This document shows positions 37,009 through 44,232 of a DNA stretch of 64,000 nt, one piece after another; within the stretch, counting starts at the first letter, position 1; every line of letters begins with the position of its first letter. A program made the translations under genes and the position numbers. The stretch spans positions 62,001-126,000 of the forward strand of contig JAQYET010000023.1 in the NCBI GenBank assembly GCA_028723525.1, written 5' to 3'. The notes below the pieces were generated by a model. The model did no database searches and had not been told where the DNA came from. It saw only the letters and a list, made by a program, of their open reading frames with translations. Origin of the DNA: Prevotellaceae bacterium. GTDB taxonomy: Bacteria > Bacteroidota > Bacteroidia > Bacteroidales > Bacteroidaceae.

Positions 37009-37773
37009 CTACATCTCCTGTGTCAACAGGCTTTCAAGGTCTTCTGCCGACAGTCGCAGCTGCAGTTTGCCGTGACTTGCAACGCTGATGCGCCCGGTTT
37101 CTTCCGATACCACCACCGCAATGGCGTCGCTCTCTTCCGAAATTCCCATTGCCGCGCGGTGGCGCAGTCCCAGTTCTTTCGGTATGCTGTCGTCATGGCT
37201 CACAGGGAGTATGCACCCTGCCGCCTTTATTCTTTGCTTCGAAATCACCATTGCGCCGTCGTGCAGCGGTGAGTTCTTGAAGAAGATGTTCTCCAGCAGT
37301 CGCTGGCTCAGCCGTGAGTCAATCCTCTCGCCGGTCTCCACGATGTCGTCGAGCGGAATGTTGCGTTCAATGATAATCAGTGCCCCCACCTTTCCGCGCC
37401 CCATGTTCATGCAGGCGCGCACTATTGCCATTACGCTTTCCATATCCACATTCTTCTCTTTCTTGCTCCCATGAAGCAGCTTTTTCAGCGCGCTGATGTT
37501 CTGGTGGGCGCCGACATTATAGAAGAACTTGCGTATCTCGTCTTGAAACAGAATGATGAGAGCAATCACTCCCACGCTCATAAGGTTGTCCATGATTGCG
37601 CCGAGCAGCCTCATCTCGAACACCCTGCTTACAAATATCCACACGATGAAGAACATTATGATTCCGCCAAACACGTTAAGCGAGCGCGATGCTCTCATCA
37701 CGCGGTAGATATAATACAGTCCGAGTGCCACCGCGAGGATGTCTATTATGTCTTTTATTCCGAAATCAAACAT
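37009..37773 (-). CDS. cdaA: Diadenylate cyclase (CdaA type)
   Basis: This 254-residue enzyme makes cyclic di-AMP. Three N-terminal membrane helices are followed by the DAC domain with the DGA motif (NSPLHDGAMVIS) and the RHR motif (ELGLRHRAAMGISE), both intact. It starts 16 bp after folP. c-di-AMP typically links osmolyte uptake and cell-wall state. No phosphodiesterase gene is seen in the window. Confidence 0.92.
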   Translation of the reverse strand: MFDFGIKDIIDILAVALGLYYIYRVMRASRSLNVFGGIIMFFIVWIFVSRVFEMRLLGAIMDNLMSVGVIALIILFQDEIRKFFYNVGAHQNISALKKLLHGSKKEKNVDMESVMAIVRACMNMGRGKVGALIIIERNIPLDDIVETGERIDSRLSQRLLENIFFKNSPLHDGAMVISKQRIKAAGCILPVSHDDSIPKELGLRHRAAMGISEESDAIAVVVSEETGRISVASHGKLQLRLSAEDLESLLTQEM

Positions 37774-37789
37774 CTTCCGAACCTGTTTC

Positions 37790-38680
37790 TCATCGTAATT
37801 TACTAACTAACGTCACCGCCTCCACCGCCTCTTTCACGTCGTGTACGCGCAGTATGGAAGCTCCTTTGGCAAGTGCTATGGCGTTCAGCACCGATGTTCC
37901 GTTGAGAGCTTCGTCGGGTGTTATGCCGAGTGTCCTCCATATCATCGTCTTACGCGAAATTCCCGCCAGCACCGGAAGCCCGAACTCGCCGAGCAAGTCC
38001 ATTCGCTGCAGCGTGTCGAAATTCTGCCCCATTGTCTTGCCGAAGCCGAACCCGGGGTCGAGGATGATGTCACGCTGCCCCCGGGCACGCAGTTGTCGTA
38101 TGCGCAGGGCAAAGAATTTCATCGTGTCTTCGAGCGATCCGCAACTCGACATCAGTATGTAGGGCATGCCGCCGCGCCACCCTTCGTCTAACACAGGGGC
38201 ACAGTTGATGCCGCCATTGTCATCGCCGGGGATGTTGTTGTCATGAAAGTCTGCTGCCGAACGCTCGCTGCCGAACGACCCTTGGGGGTTGCCGCCACTC
38301 ACGTCGTTGATGATGCACGCGCCAAACTCATCCACCGCCATCTTTGCCACACTGTGCCTGAAGGTGTCTATGCTTATAATCGCATCTGCCTGTTGACCTC
38401 TTATCGTGGCGAGGGCTCGCCTCATGCGCTCCATCTCTTCCGCTTCGCTCACCTGAGCAGCCCCCGGACGAGTGGAGAATGCCCCCACATCGATTATTTT
38501 TCCGCCCTCTTCCACAATACGGTTCGCGCGCATGGCAATCTCCTTTTCGGTCTGCGTGCGACTTCCCCGATAGAAAGAATCGGGGGTGCAGTTGAGTATC
38601 CCCATCACCACCGGCTCGCTCAGCGACAGCAGTCTGCCACCTATGTTAAGCGTGTATTCCGTGTTGTGGTTTTTTATCAT
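37790..38680 (-). CDS. folP: Dihydropteroate synthase
   Basis: FolP joins DHPPP and p-aminobenzoate in folate synthesis. Seen motifs are PVVMGILNCTPDSFYRG, GAFSTRPGA, IISIDTFRHSVA, IINDVSGG and ILDPGFGFGKT. Between DVSGG and PYILMSS there is a long stretch rich in Gly, Asn and Asp (about 40 residues) with no match I recall, and the usual MHMRGTP loop reads MSSCGSLEDT. That is unusual near the pterin site. The start is at MIKNHNTEY; one 63 bp upstream is possible. Confidence 0.88.
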   Translation of the reverse strand: MIKNHNTEYTLNIGGRLLSLSEPVVMGILNCTPDSFYRGSRTQTEKEIAMRANRIVEEGGKIIDVGAFSTRPGAAQVSEAEEMERMRRALATIRGQQADAIISIDTFRHSVAKMAVDEFGACIINDVSGGNPQGSFGSERSAADFHDNNIPGDDNGGINCAPVLDEGWRGGMPYILMSSCGSLEDTMKFFALRIRQLRARGQRDIILDPGFGFGKTMGQNFDTLQRMDLLGEFGLPVLAGISRKTMIWRTLGITPDEALNGTSVLNAIALAKGASILRVHDVKEAVEAVTLVSKLR

Positions 38681-38853
38681 TTCGTCAACTCTGGTCTTGT
38701 CACCATTATTTTGATTTGCAAAAATAACATAATTTGCCGACATGACAAAGATTTCCGTCTTTTTTTATCCAAATTTAGGAATTGGGCATGGCGCAGAATG
38801 TTAGCAGGAAGGAGGTGGGAGGAGTGGGACAAGGAAAAATAATTACTCGAAAA

Positions 38854-38885
38854 TTTGCACATAACAAAATCTTTATGTAACTTTG
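38854..38885 (+). promoter_or_regulatory. Promoter of the small-gene pair
   Basis: TTTG 38854-38857 and TAACTTTG 38878-38885 are separated by 20 bp. The first start codon is 29 bp downstream. Confidence 0.7.
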
Positions 38886-38914
38886 TTGCGTGTTAATTGC
38901 AAATCTTTTAAATT

Positions 38915-39076
38915 ATGGATGAGGGATTAGAGTTGAGAATTAAGTTCCTTGAGACGTTGCTGAAACGATACAATGAAATTTCCGAAAAGTCGGGAATAAT
39001 TTTCAGAAGTCAAGAGGAGACAATCGACAGCCTGCTCAATGAACTTGAAAAACTCTACAAACAACGAGAAAAGTAA
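38915..39076 (+). CDS. Small coiled-coil protein (53 residues)
   Basis: The protein begins MDEGLELRIKFLETLLKRYN and ends LLNELEKLYKQREK. It is almost wholly helical and charged, with leucines spaced for a short coiled coil. A strong promoter sits directly upstream, and the next gene follows after 37 bp. I do not recognise a family. The promoter and the two-gene layout support it as real. Confidence 0.6.
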   Translation: MDEGLELRIKFLETLLKRYNEISEKSGIIFRSQEETIDSLLNELEKLYKQREK

Positions 39077-39113
39077 TCACCGCCTCCATTCATGGAGGGC
39101 TAAAAAAAGGACT

Positions 39114-39515
39114 ATGAAAGAGGTTGAAGTAAAATTAAAAGAACTCAGGATGCTCATGCAAAAAGACGATGAGCAAAGTGAAGCACGGCGTAACGAGATA
39201 GCACAGTGGCTGAAGGAGAACAGAACTCCCGAGGTGGAAGAGGCTTTTCGGTCTTTCATGGATGAAGGACTGGCAGAAATAGAGGTGGAGGTGGAAGACA
39301 TCAGGCGTCAGATTTCCGATGAAGACTACCGTATTTTGCCGTTAGCTTACATCGCAAAGAATTATTTTGGCAAGAGCCACGCATGGCTGTCGCAGAGAAT
39401 TAACGGTACGAAAGTGAGAGGGAAGGTATATACATTGAACGAAGAACAGAAAGAGATCTTCAATGCAGCAATGAAAGACCTTGCAAGGAAATTTGGCTCT
39501 TTCCACATCGCCTAA
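39114..39515 (+). CDS. DUF5053-like protein with helix-turn-helix-like C-terminus
   Basis: This 133-residue protein starts with a charged helical half (MKEVEVKLKELRMLMQKDDE) and ends with AYIAKNYFGKSHAWLSQRIN followed by GTKVRGKVYTLNEEQ. That part looks like a helix-turn-helix with a wing and resembles DUF5053 proteins of Bacteroides and Prevotella mobile DNA, whose function is unknown. I choose ATG 39114, since the longer frame starts inside the previous gene. It probably forms an operon with the 53-residue gene. Confidence 0.6.
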   Translation: MKEVEVKLKELRMLMQKDDEQSEARRNEIAQWLKENRTPEVEEAFRSFMDEGLAEIEVEVEDIRRQISDEDYRILPLAYIAKNYFGKSHAWLSQRINGTKVRGKVYTLNEEQKEIFNAAMKDLARKFGSFHIA

Positions 39516-39597
39516 CCCCAATTCTTCCTCGAAAACACGCAGATATTGAAAGTTTTTCATATTTTTGCACCCGTAAAGACATCATGGACTTGACACT

Positions 39598-40920
39598 ATG
39601 GATATAAAAGATATGTATGCCCTCTACCGCGAACACCCGGTGATAACCACCGACAGCCGCGACTGTCCGCAAGGAAGCATCTTTGTGGCACTGAAAGGAG
39701 AGACTTTCGACGGCAACAAATTCGCGGAGAGCGCACTGAATAAGGGCTGCGCCTATGCCGTGATAGATAATCCGGAATATAAGACCGACGACCGCTGTCT
39801 GCTCGTGGACGATGCCCTGCAGACATTCAAAGACCTCGCACGGGAGCACCGCAGGCAGTTCCGGATACCGGTGATCGGGATAACGGGAACCAACGGGAAG
39901 ACCACAACAAAGGAACTTCTCGCCGCCGTCCTCTCCGAACGCTTCAGCGTGATGTGCACACAGGGCAACTTCAACAACGACGTGGGTGTGCCCAAAACCT
40001 TGTTCCGACTGAACGCCGGACACGAGATTGCAGTGGTGGAAATGGGGGCTTCGCATCCGGGAGACATAAAGACGCTGGCAGAAACGGCAGAACCCACCTG
40101 CGGACTAATCACCAATGTGGGACGTGCCCACCTTCAGGGCTTCGGCTCTTTCTCGGGCGTGAAGCGCACAAAGGGCGAACTCTACGACTTCCTCATTGCC
40201 AACCGGCAGGCGGCAACGGAGTCACACCTGCCGCTGTTCGTGAATGCCGACAACGAGCATCTCATGGCAATGGCAACAGAGAGGGGGGCTACGAACATCG
40301 TGAAATATGGCTGTCTCTCCGCAGAACGCCTGGCAGTGCGCGGCAGGGTGATAGATTGCTCGCCATTCCTGCGCTTCTCGTGGCATGCCGAAGGGGGCGA
40401 AGAACACGTGGTGAGCACAAACCTCATCGGCTCGTATAACATCGACAATATGCTGGCAGCGGCGACTGTCGGACTGCATTTCGGCGTTACTGAGGAGCAG
40501 GTGTGCCACGCATTGGAGCATTACACGCCCACAAACAACCGCTCGCAGATGACCGTCACCCCTCACAACCACCTCATCATGGATGCCTACAACGCCAATC
40601 CGTCGAGCATGAGAGCCGCGATAAGCAATCTCTGCGACATGAACGTGCCGGCAAAAATGGCTATCCTCGGCGACATGCGCGAACTCGGCGACGCCTCCGG
40701 AGAGGAACATCAGCGCATAGCGGATATGCTTCGCGAGAAAGGACTTGCCGAGGTGTGGCTTGTAGGAGAAGAGTTTGGCAAAACCGACTGCCGCTTCCGC
40801 AAGTTCAGAGATGTGGAGGCGGTAAAGGCGGAGATAGCCCACAGCCGCCCCGAAGGGAGATATATCCTCGTGAAAGGCAGCAACGGAATACGACTGTTCA
40901 CACTTGCCGAACTGTTGTAG
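39598..40920 (+). CDS. murF: UDP-N-acetylmuramoyl-tripeptide--D-Ala-D-Ala ligase
   Basis: MurF adds the D-Ala-D-Ala dipeptide (made by Ddl, also in this window) to the peptidoglycan precursor. The ATP loop IGITGTNGKTTTKELL lies at about residue 98, with AVVEMGASHPGDI and the MDAYNANPSSM segment in the central and C-terminal domains. The 440-residue length is normal. Confidence 0.95.
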   Translation: MDIKDMYALYREHPVITTDSRDCPQGSIFVALKGETFDGNKFAESALNKGCAYAVIDNPEYKTDDRCLLVDDALQTFKDLAREHRRQFRIPVIGITGTNGKTTTKELLAAVLSERFSVMCTQGNFNNDVGVPKTLFRLNAGHEIAVVEMGASHPGDIKTLAETAEPTCGLITNVGRAHLQGFGSFSGVKRTKGELYDFLIANRQAATESHLPLFVNADNEHLMAMATERGATNIVKYGCLSAERLAVRGRVIDCSPFLRFSWHAEGGEEHVVSTNLIGSYNIDNMLAAATVGLHFGVTEEQVCHALEHYTPTNNRSQMTVTPHNHLIMDAYNANPSSMRAAISNLCDMNVPAKMAILGDMRELGDASGEEHQRIADMLREKGLAEVWLVGEEFGKTDCRFRKFRDVEAVKAEIAHSRPEGRYILVKGSNGIRLFTLAELL

Positions 40921-40980
40921 CAGTGCTTTTAAATCCGAATACGTAGCAAACCGCGGCACAGTCCGCTATCTGCATAAAAG

Positions 40981-41064
40981 GAAAATCGGCGAAATTACTC
41001 CGCAATTTCGCCGATTTTGTTTTGTAATTCCGCCGATTTTACATTGCAATCTCGGCGATTTTAC
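40981..41064 (+). repeat. Four-box 22-bp-phased intergenic element, copy C
   Basis: The cores TCGGCGA 40986-40992, TCGCCGA 41008-41014, CCGCCGA 41030-41036 and TCGGCGA 41052-41058 are exactly 22 bp apart, with the tail ACTTCCCG as in copies B and E. It lies between converging murF and the beta-propeller gene. Confidence 0.9.
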
Positions 41065-41124
41065 TTCCCGACATATATCCGACAGCACAGCGTTATGCCA
41101 CCGAGCGCAGGCAGAAAAAGCATG

Positions 41125-41184
41125 TATTATCCCCAATCTCTAAGTTTGCAATTCATATTGCAAACTTAGAGATTGGGGATAATA
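41125..41184. repeat. 60-bp perfect palindrome, 28-bp arms
   Basis: The arms 41125-41152 and 41157-41184 pair without a mismatch around a TCAT loop. Each arm contains CCCCAATCTCTAAGTTTGCA or its complement. It lies between converging genes, 61 bp after copy C. There is no T-tract on either side, so it is not a textbook terminator, though it could stop or protect both transcripts. Confidence 0.9.
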
Positions 41185-41215
41185 GGTAATCACTACGCCT
41201 ACCGGTATGCCCCGA

Positions 41216-42691
41216 TTAGTTCTTCACAACGGCTTTTGCGGTGTAGGTCTTTCCCGAAACGCCCTTGGCAACAACCACATACATTCCGTCTGCTACCGGC
41301 CAAGTGAGGCTTGCCGACGACAGAGACTTTCCTGCAAACACGGTGCGTCCCATGATGTCAACGATGCTTACCTCTGCCGGTTTCTCGCCACAGCCAAACT
41401 TCCAGTTGCCCTTGTCGTAGCTCGCTGCGAACCTTCCGCCCTCGTTTGCAACGTCTTGGATTGCAGATGTGGCGTTCTTAGGCACTGCGATGCGTGCGAA
41501 ATAAGGCATAGGAGAGGAGTTGAGTTGGGTGAAAAGACCGCTGACATAGATGAAACCGCTCTTCTCGTCAACCTTCATATAGGTAACGATGCTGTTCGGA
41601 GCGGCGTTGATGGTATATTCGCTTGACTTCTTTGAGCCGTCTTTTTCGAGCGCGTAAACAAAGGAGTTGGTGGGAACTACCACATCGCCGCCCACAACTA
41701 TAACGTTCTCTCCCACCAACTGTGCCGAGAAAACGGCAAGACTCTCGTCCCCGGGATAGTCGGTGAAGGCATAGACGAAGGAGTTGTAATCGTTGTTAAG
41801 CGAGCCATCCTTGTTGACCACGCAGGTAAGGAAACACTCTTTCGAGCCCGCTTCCACGAAGTCTCCACCAACAAGCAGGGCGTCGGAGCCGAAAGGTGCG
41901 ATAGACTTTACATATCCGTCGAAGCCCGGTTGTTGGAAAGCGGCATCAAGTTTGCCGTCGGGAGCGATGCGCACCATGCGCTTGTTGTTGAAGTTTCCTC
42001 CGTAAGCACCGAATGCTCCGCCGAGATATATAGAGCCGTCGGCGTCCATGTAGAATGCGTCAACGTATGGAGAGGTCTTCAGGTGTATTTCTTCTTCCGT
42101 CGGAACGAAGCTCTCATCGCGTGTTCCGTCGGCATTGAAGCGTGCTATGAGTGGGGCGTGCTTGCCGTTCACACGGTTGAAACCACCTGCCACATAGAAC
42201 TTCCCGTCGGGGAGCATGGCGATGTGCTGCAACTGCATTTCGGTTGTGAAACTGCTGCCTTCCAGCGAGAACTCGTTGTCGCTTTTGAATGTTTCGTCGA
42301 GCGTTCCGTCAGCATTGATGCGCACCAATGCACCCACCGGAGTCCCGTTGTACTTGCCGAATGTTCCTGCCACGATGAACTTTCCGTCGGGCGTTTGTGC
42401 CATAGCGGTGGCATAGTTGTCGAAGCCTGTTCCGCCAGCGTTGAATGTTTCGTCGGGAGTTCCGTCGTCATTGAGACGTGCGATACCCGTAATTTGGCGG
42501 CTGCCCACCTTGGTGAATGCTCCGGCATACATGTGTTTGCCGTTTTCCTGCAGCACCATCGAAAAGATGTTACCATTGAACTTAGGGGCGTAATCCTTGT
42601 CTATCTCGCCCGGATTAAGCTGCGCGAAGGCAGGGATTGACAGCACTGCAGCGGCTGCCACCATAGTCAATCTGAGTAAAGTTTTCTTCAT
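41216..42691 (-). CDS. Delta-60 repeat beta-propeller protein with T9SS-type C-terminus
   Basis: This 491-residue protein has a signal peptide (MKKTLLRLTMVAAAAVLSIP, then AFA). A series of repeats of the delta-60/DUF5122 type follows, such as RLNDDGTPDETFNAGGTGFD and RINADGTLDETFKSDNEFS. The C-terminal beta domain (VSIVDIMGRTVFAGKSLSS ending KTYTAKAVVKN) looks like a type IX secretion sorting domain. It is probably secreted or surface bound; its ligand is unknown. Confidence 0.82.
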   Translation of the reverse strand: MKKTLLRLTMVAAAAVLSIPAFAQLNPGEIDKDYAPKFNGNIFSMVLQENGKHMYAGAFTKVGSRQITGIARLNDDGTPDETFNAGGTGFDNYATAMAQTPDGKFIVAGTFGKYNGTPVGALVRINADGTLDETFKSDNEFSLEGSSFTTEMQLQHIAMLPDGKFYVAGGFNRVNGKHAPLIARFNADGTRDESFVPTEEEIHLKTSPYVDAFYMDADGSIYLGGAFGAYGGNFNNKRMVRIAPDGKLDAAFQQPGFDGYVKSIAPFGSDALLVGGDFVEAGSKECFLTCVVNKDGSLNNDYNSFVYAFTDYPGDESLAVFSAQLVGENVIVVGGDVVVPTNSFVYALEKDGSKKSSEYTINAAPNSIVTYMKVDEKSGFIYVSGLFTQLNSSPMPYFARIAVPKNATSAIQDVANEGGRFAASYDKGNWKFGCGEKPAEVSIVDIMGRTVFAGKSLSSASLTWPVADGMYVVVAKGVSGKTYTAKAVVKN

Positions 42692-43000
42692 TCGTTTTTC
42701 TTTTTAATTAACAATACTGTTTTACTTAAAATTTTTTACGTTCACAAAAATACAAAGAAAATTCTATATTCTTCTCTTTATTGCATTTATTTTGTATGAT
42801 TTTTTATATCTTCACATCTTTCCCGGTCTTCATTCACTTTCTTTCATTTCTGTCTTTTTGTCTTGTACTTTTAATAAAAAAACTTAAAAACATTCTTTTT
42901 TGTTGTTTCAAACCTCACATGGATTGTTTTTTTTACTATCTTTGCGGAAAATACAAAGAACAACTTTACGACTATTTTTAACGTTTTAATTTAAAATCAA
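42692..43000. other. A/T-rich divergent intergenic region with two promoters
   Basis: This 309-bp gap holds TATTTTTG on the minus strand (42745-42752) for the beta-propeller gene and TATCTTTG on the plus strand (42937-42944) for the lipoprotein gene. The stretch 42773-42850 is unusually pyrimidine-rich on the plus strand. I see no further structure. Confidence 0.5.
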
Positions 43001-43900
43001 ATGAAGAAAATCTATTTTTTCGCAGCATTAGCATTTAGCTTTGTAGCATTTGCAAGTTGCACCGACAGCAAAAACAAGGGTGAGAATAAAGAAGGAGACA
43101 GCACGGAACAGAACGTGTCGAACGGTGAAGAGGGAAAAAAAATCGGTCCGATGGGCTCTTTTACATCACCAGAAGGAACAGCATTAAAGGATGTTGACAA
43201 CATTGAGTATGTGCTCTATCCCCACAGTTACAAGTCGGCAATGGAGGCGGGAGAGGACATTAAAGGTAAGACAACTATCTATTACAAGGATAAGGTGGCA
43301 GATTCGGGAGAGAAAAACACCGAACTCGCAGGAACACGATTCCGCTATCCGAACAATCTTCTCATACCTATATATAAAGACGCGAAGGCAAAGAAAGGCG
43401 ACATTGTGCTGACATGGTGGCAGAGCGGTTCGGGAATGAAGCGCGCGATAGTTACAGACGACAGCGACCCGACAATGCCGAAGGTTCACTATCTCGACCT
43501 TAGTTTCAAGGGAGACGGCAGCGGATTTGCCGAGGAACACGACAACGAGCAACTCAAGCCAAACTCTTTCGTGGTGCTGAAAGACGGCGAGTTCCAGCCG
43601 GGTGCTCCGCTTGCGATTAAGAATAAGGGTGAACTGGTTGTAGGAATACTCATTAAGGAAGTTGGCGACAAGGTGATTTACCTCGGTTTCGCAGGTTCTT
43701 TGAACGAGATAGACAAGAGTGAGGTTAAGTTGTTACCACTCAAACCAAACTATGGTGTGGGTGATAACGTGAAGTCGGTATTCGTGGATGCGTTCACTAA
43801 AGACGCCAAGGTGACTAAGATTGACAGCAAGATTGGTCGCGTTTGGGTGAAAGAGGGCGACAAGGAGAAAATTCTCAATATCTTTGAAGTTATGAAATAA
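43001..43900 (+). CDS. Exported lipoprotein of unknown function
   Basis: This 299-residue protein has a signal with lipobox (MKKIYFFAALAFSFVAFASC), then a low-complexity charged linker (DSKNKGENKEGDSTE). The folded part of about 240 residues is rich in beta strands, with repeated short SH3-like patterns (KKGDIVLTWWQSG, GVGDNVKSVFVDAF, RVWVKEGDKEKILNI). I do not recognise the family. It is probably anchored in the outer or inner membrane. A promoter lies upstream and a terminator downstream, so it is monocistronic. Confidence 0.65.
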   Translation: MKKIYFFAALAFSFVAFASCTDSKNKGENKEGDSTEQNVSNGEEGKKIGPMGSFTSPEGTALKDVDNIEYVLYPHSYKSAMEAGEDIKGKTTIYYKDKVADSGEKNTELAGTRFRYPNNLLIPIYKDAKAKKGDIVLTWWQSGSGMKRAIVTDDSDPTMPKVHYLDLSFKGDGSGFAEEHDNEQLKPNSFVVLKDGEFQPGAPLAIKNKGELVVGILIKEVGDKVIYLGFAGSLNEIDKSEVKLLPLKPNYGVGDNVKSVFVDAFTKDAKVTKIDSKIGRVWVKEGDKEKILNIFEVMK

Positions 43901-43927
43901 GAAGAGGTGATATATCCTCGAAACATA

Positions 43928-43970
43928 AAATCCGGCAGAACCGATGAGCGGTTTTGCCGGATTTCGTTTA
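43928..43970 (+). terminator. Terminator after the lipoprotein gene
   Basis: The stem is AAATCCGGCA.AACC (43928-43942) with GGTT.TGCCGGATTT (43950-43964), followed by CGTTT. Confidence 0.8.
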
Positions 43971-44096
43971 CCGACAGGCGGCAGAGTGAGAAGTGACAGG
44001 TGGTGGGGAGAGTTGCCGTCTGTCATGTTTGCAAACACCGACAATATTGACTTATGTCAAGAAAAGAATATTTTGCAGCATTATATTGCACCCAAG

Positions 44097-44198
44097 TTTG
44101 CAACTGTGTGCGAAAACAGATACCTTTGCACTGTGTTTTTCATAGTATTAGATTTAAGGTTGACAAAAAGGTTGGAGTACAGCGGTACTCCTTTTTTT
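44097..44198 (+). ncRNA. Small RNA-like repeat unit, copy 1 (promoter, conserved body, terminator)
   Basis: The promoter is TTTG 44097-44100, 20 bp, TACCTTTG 44121-44128. The body starts near 44131 and contains TTTTTCATAGTATTAGATTT, then AAGGTTGACAAAAAGGTTGG. It ends in hairpin GGAGTAC-AGCG-GTACTCC (44174-44191) and T7. The unit of about 68 nt recurs almost unchanged at 46262. It lies upstream of the MutS-like gene, about 35 bp before its start, so it could be an independent RNA or a terminated leader. Confidence 0.7.
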
Positions 44199-44232
44199 AT
44201 ATATCCATATCAAGTAATCTAAAACTACGGTG

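Noticed and set aside
42781..42981. A 66-codon hydrophobic open frame before the lipoprotein gene
   Set aside because: It spans the promoter of the next gene and results from T-rich DNA.
43944..44222. Open frames of 80-90 codons running through the small-RNA-like units
   Set aside because: They start before the promoter and read through the terminator, so they cannot be normal genes. The short shared frame is reported separately as a weak possibility.
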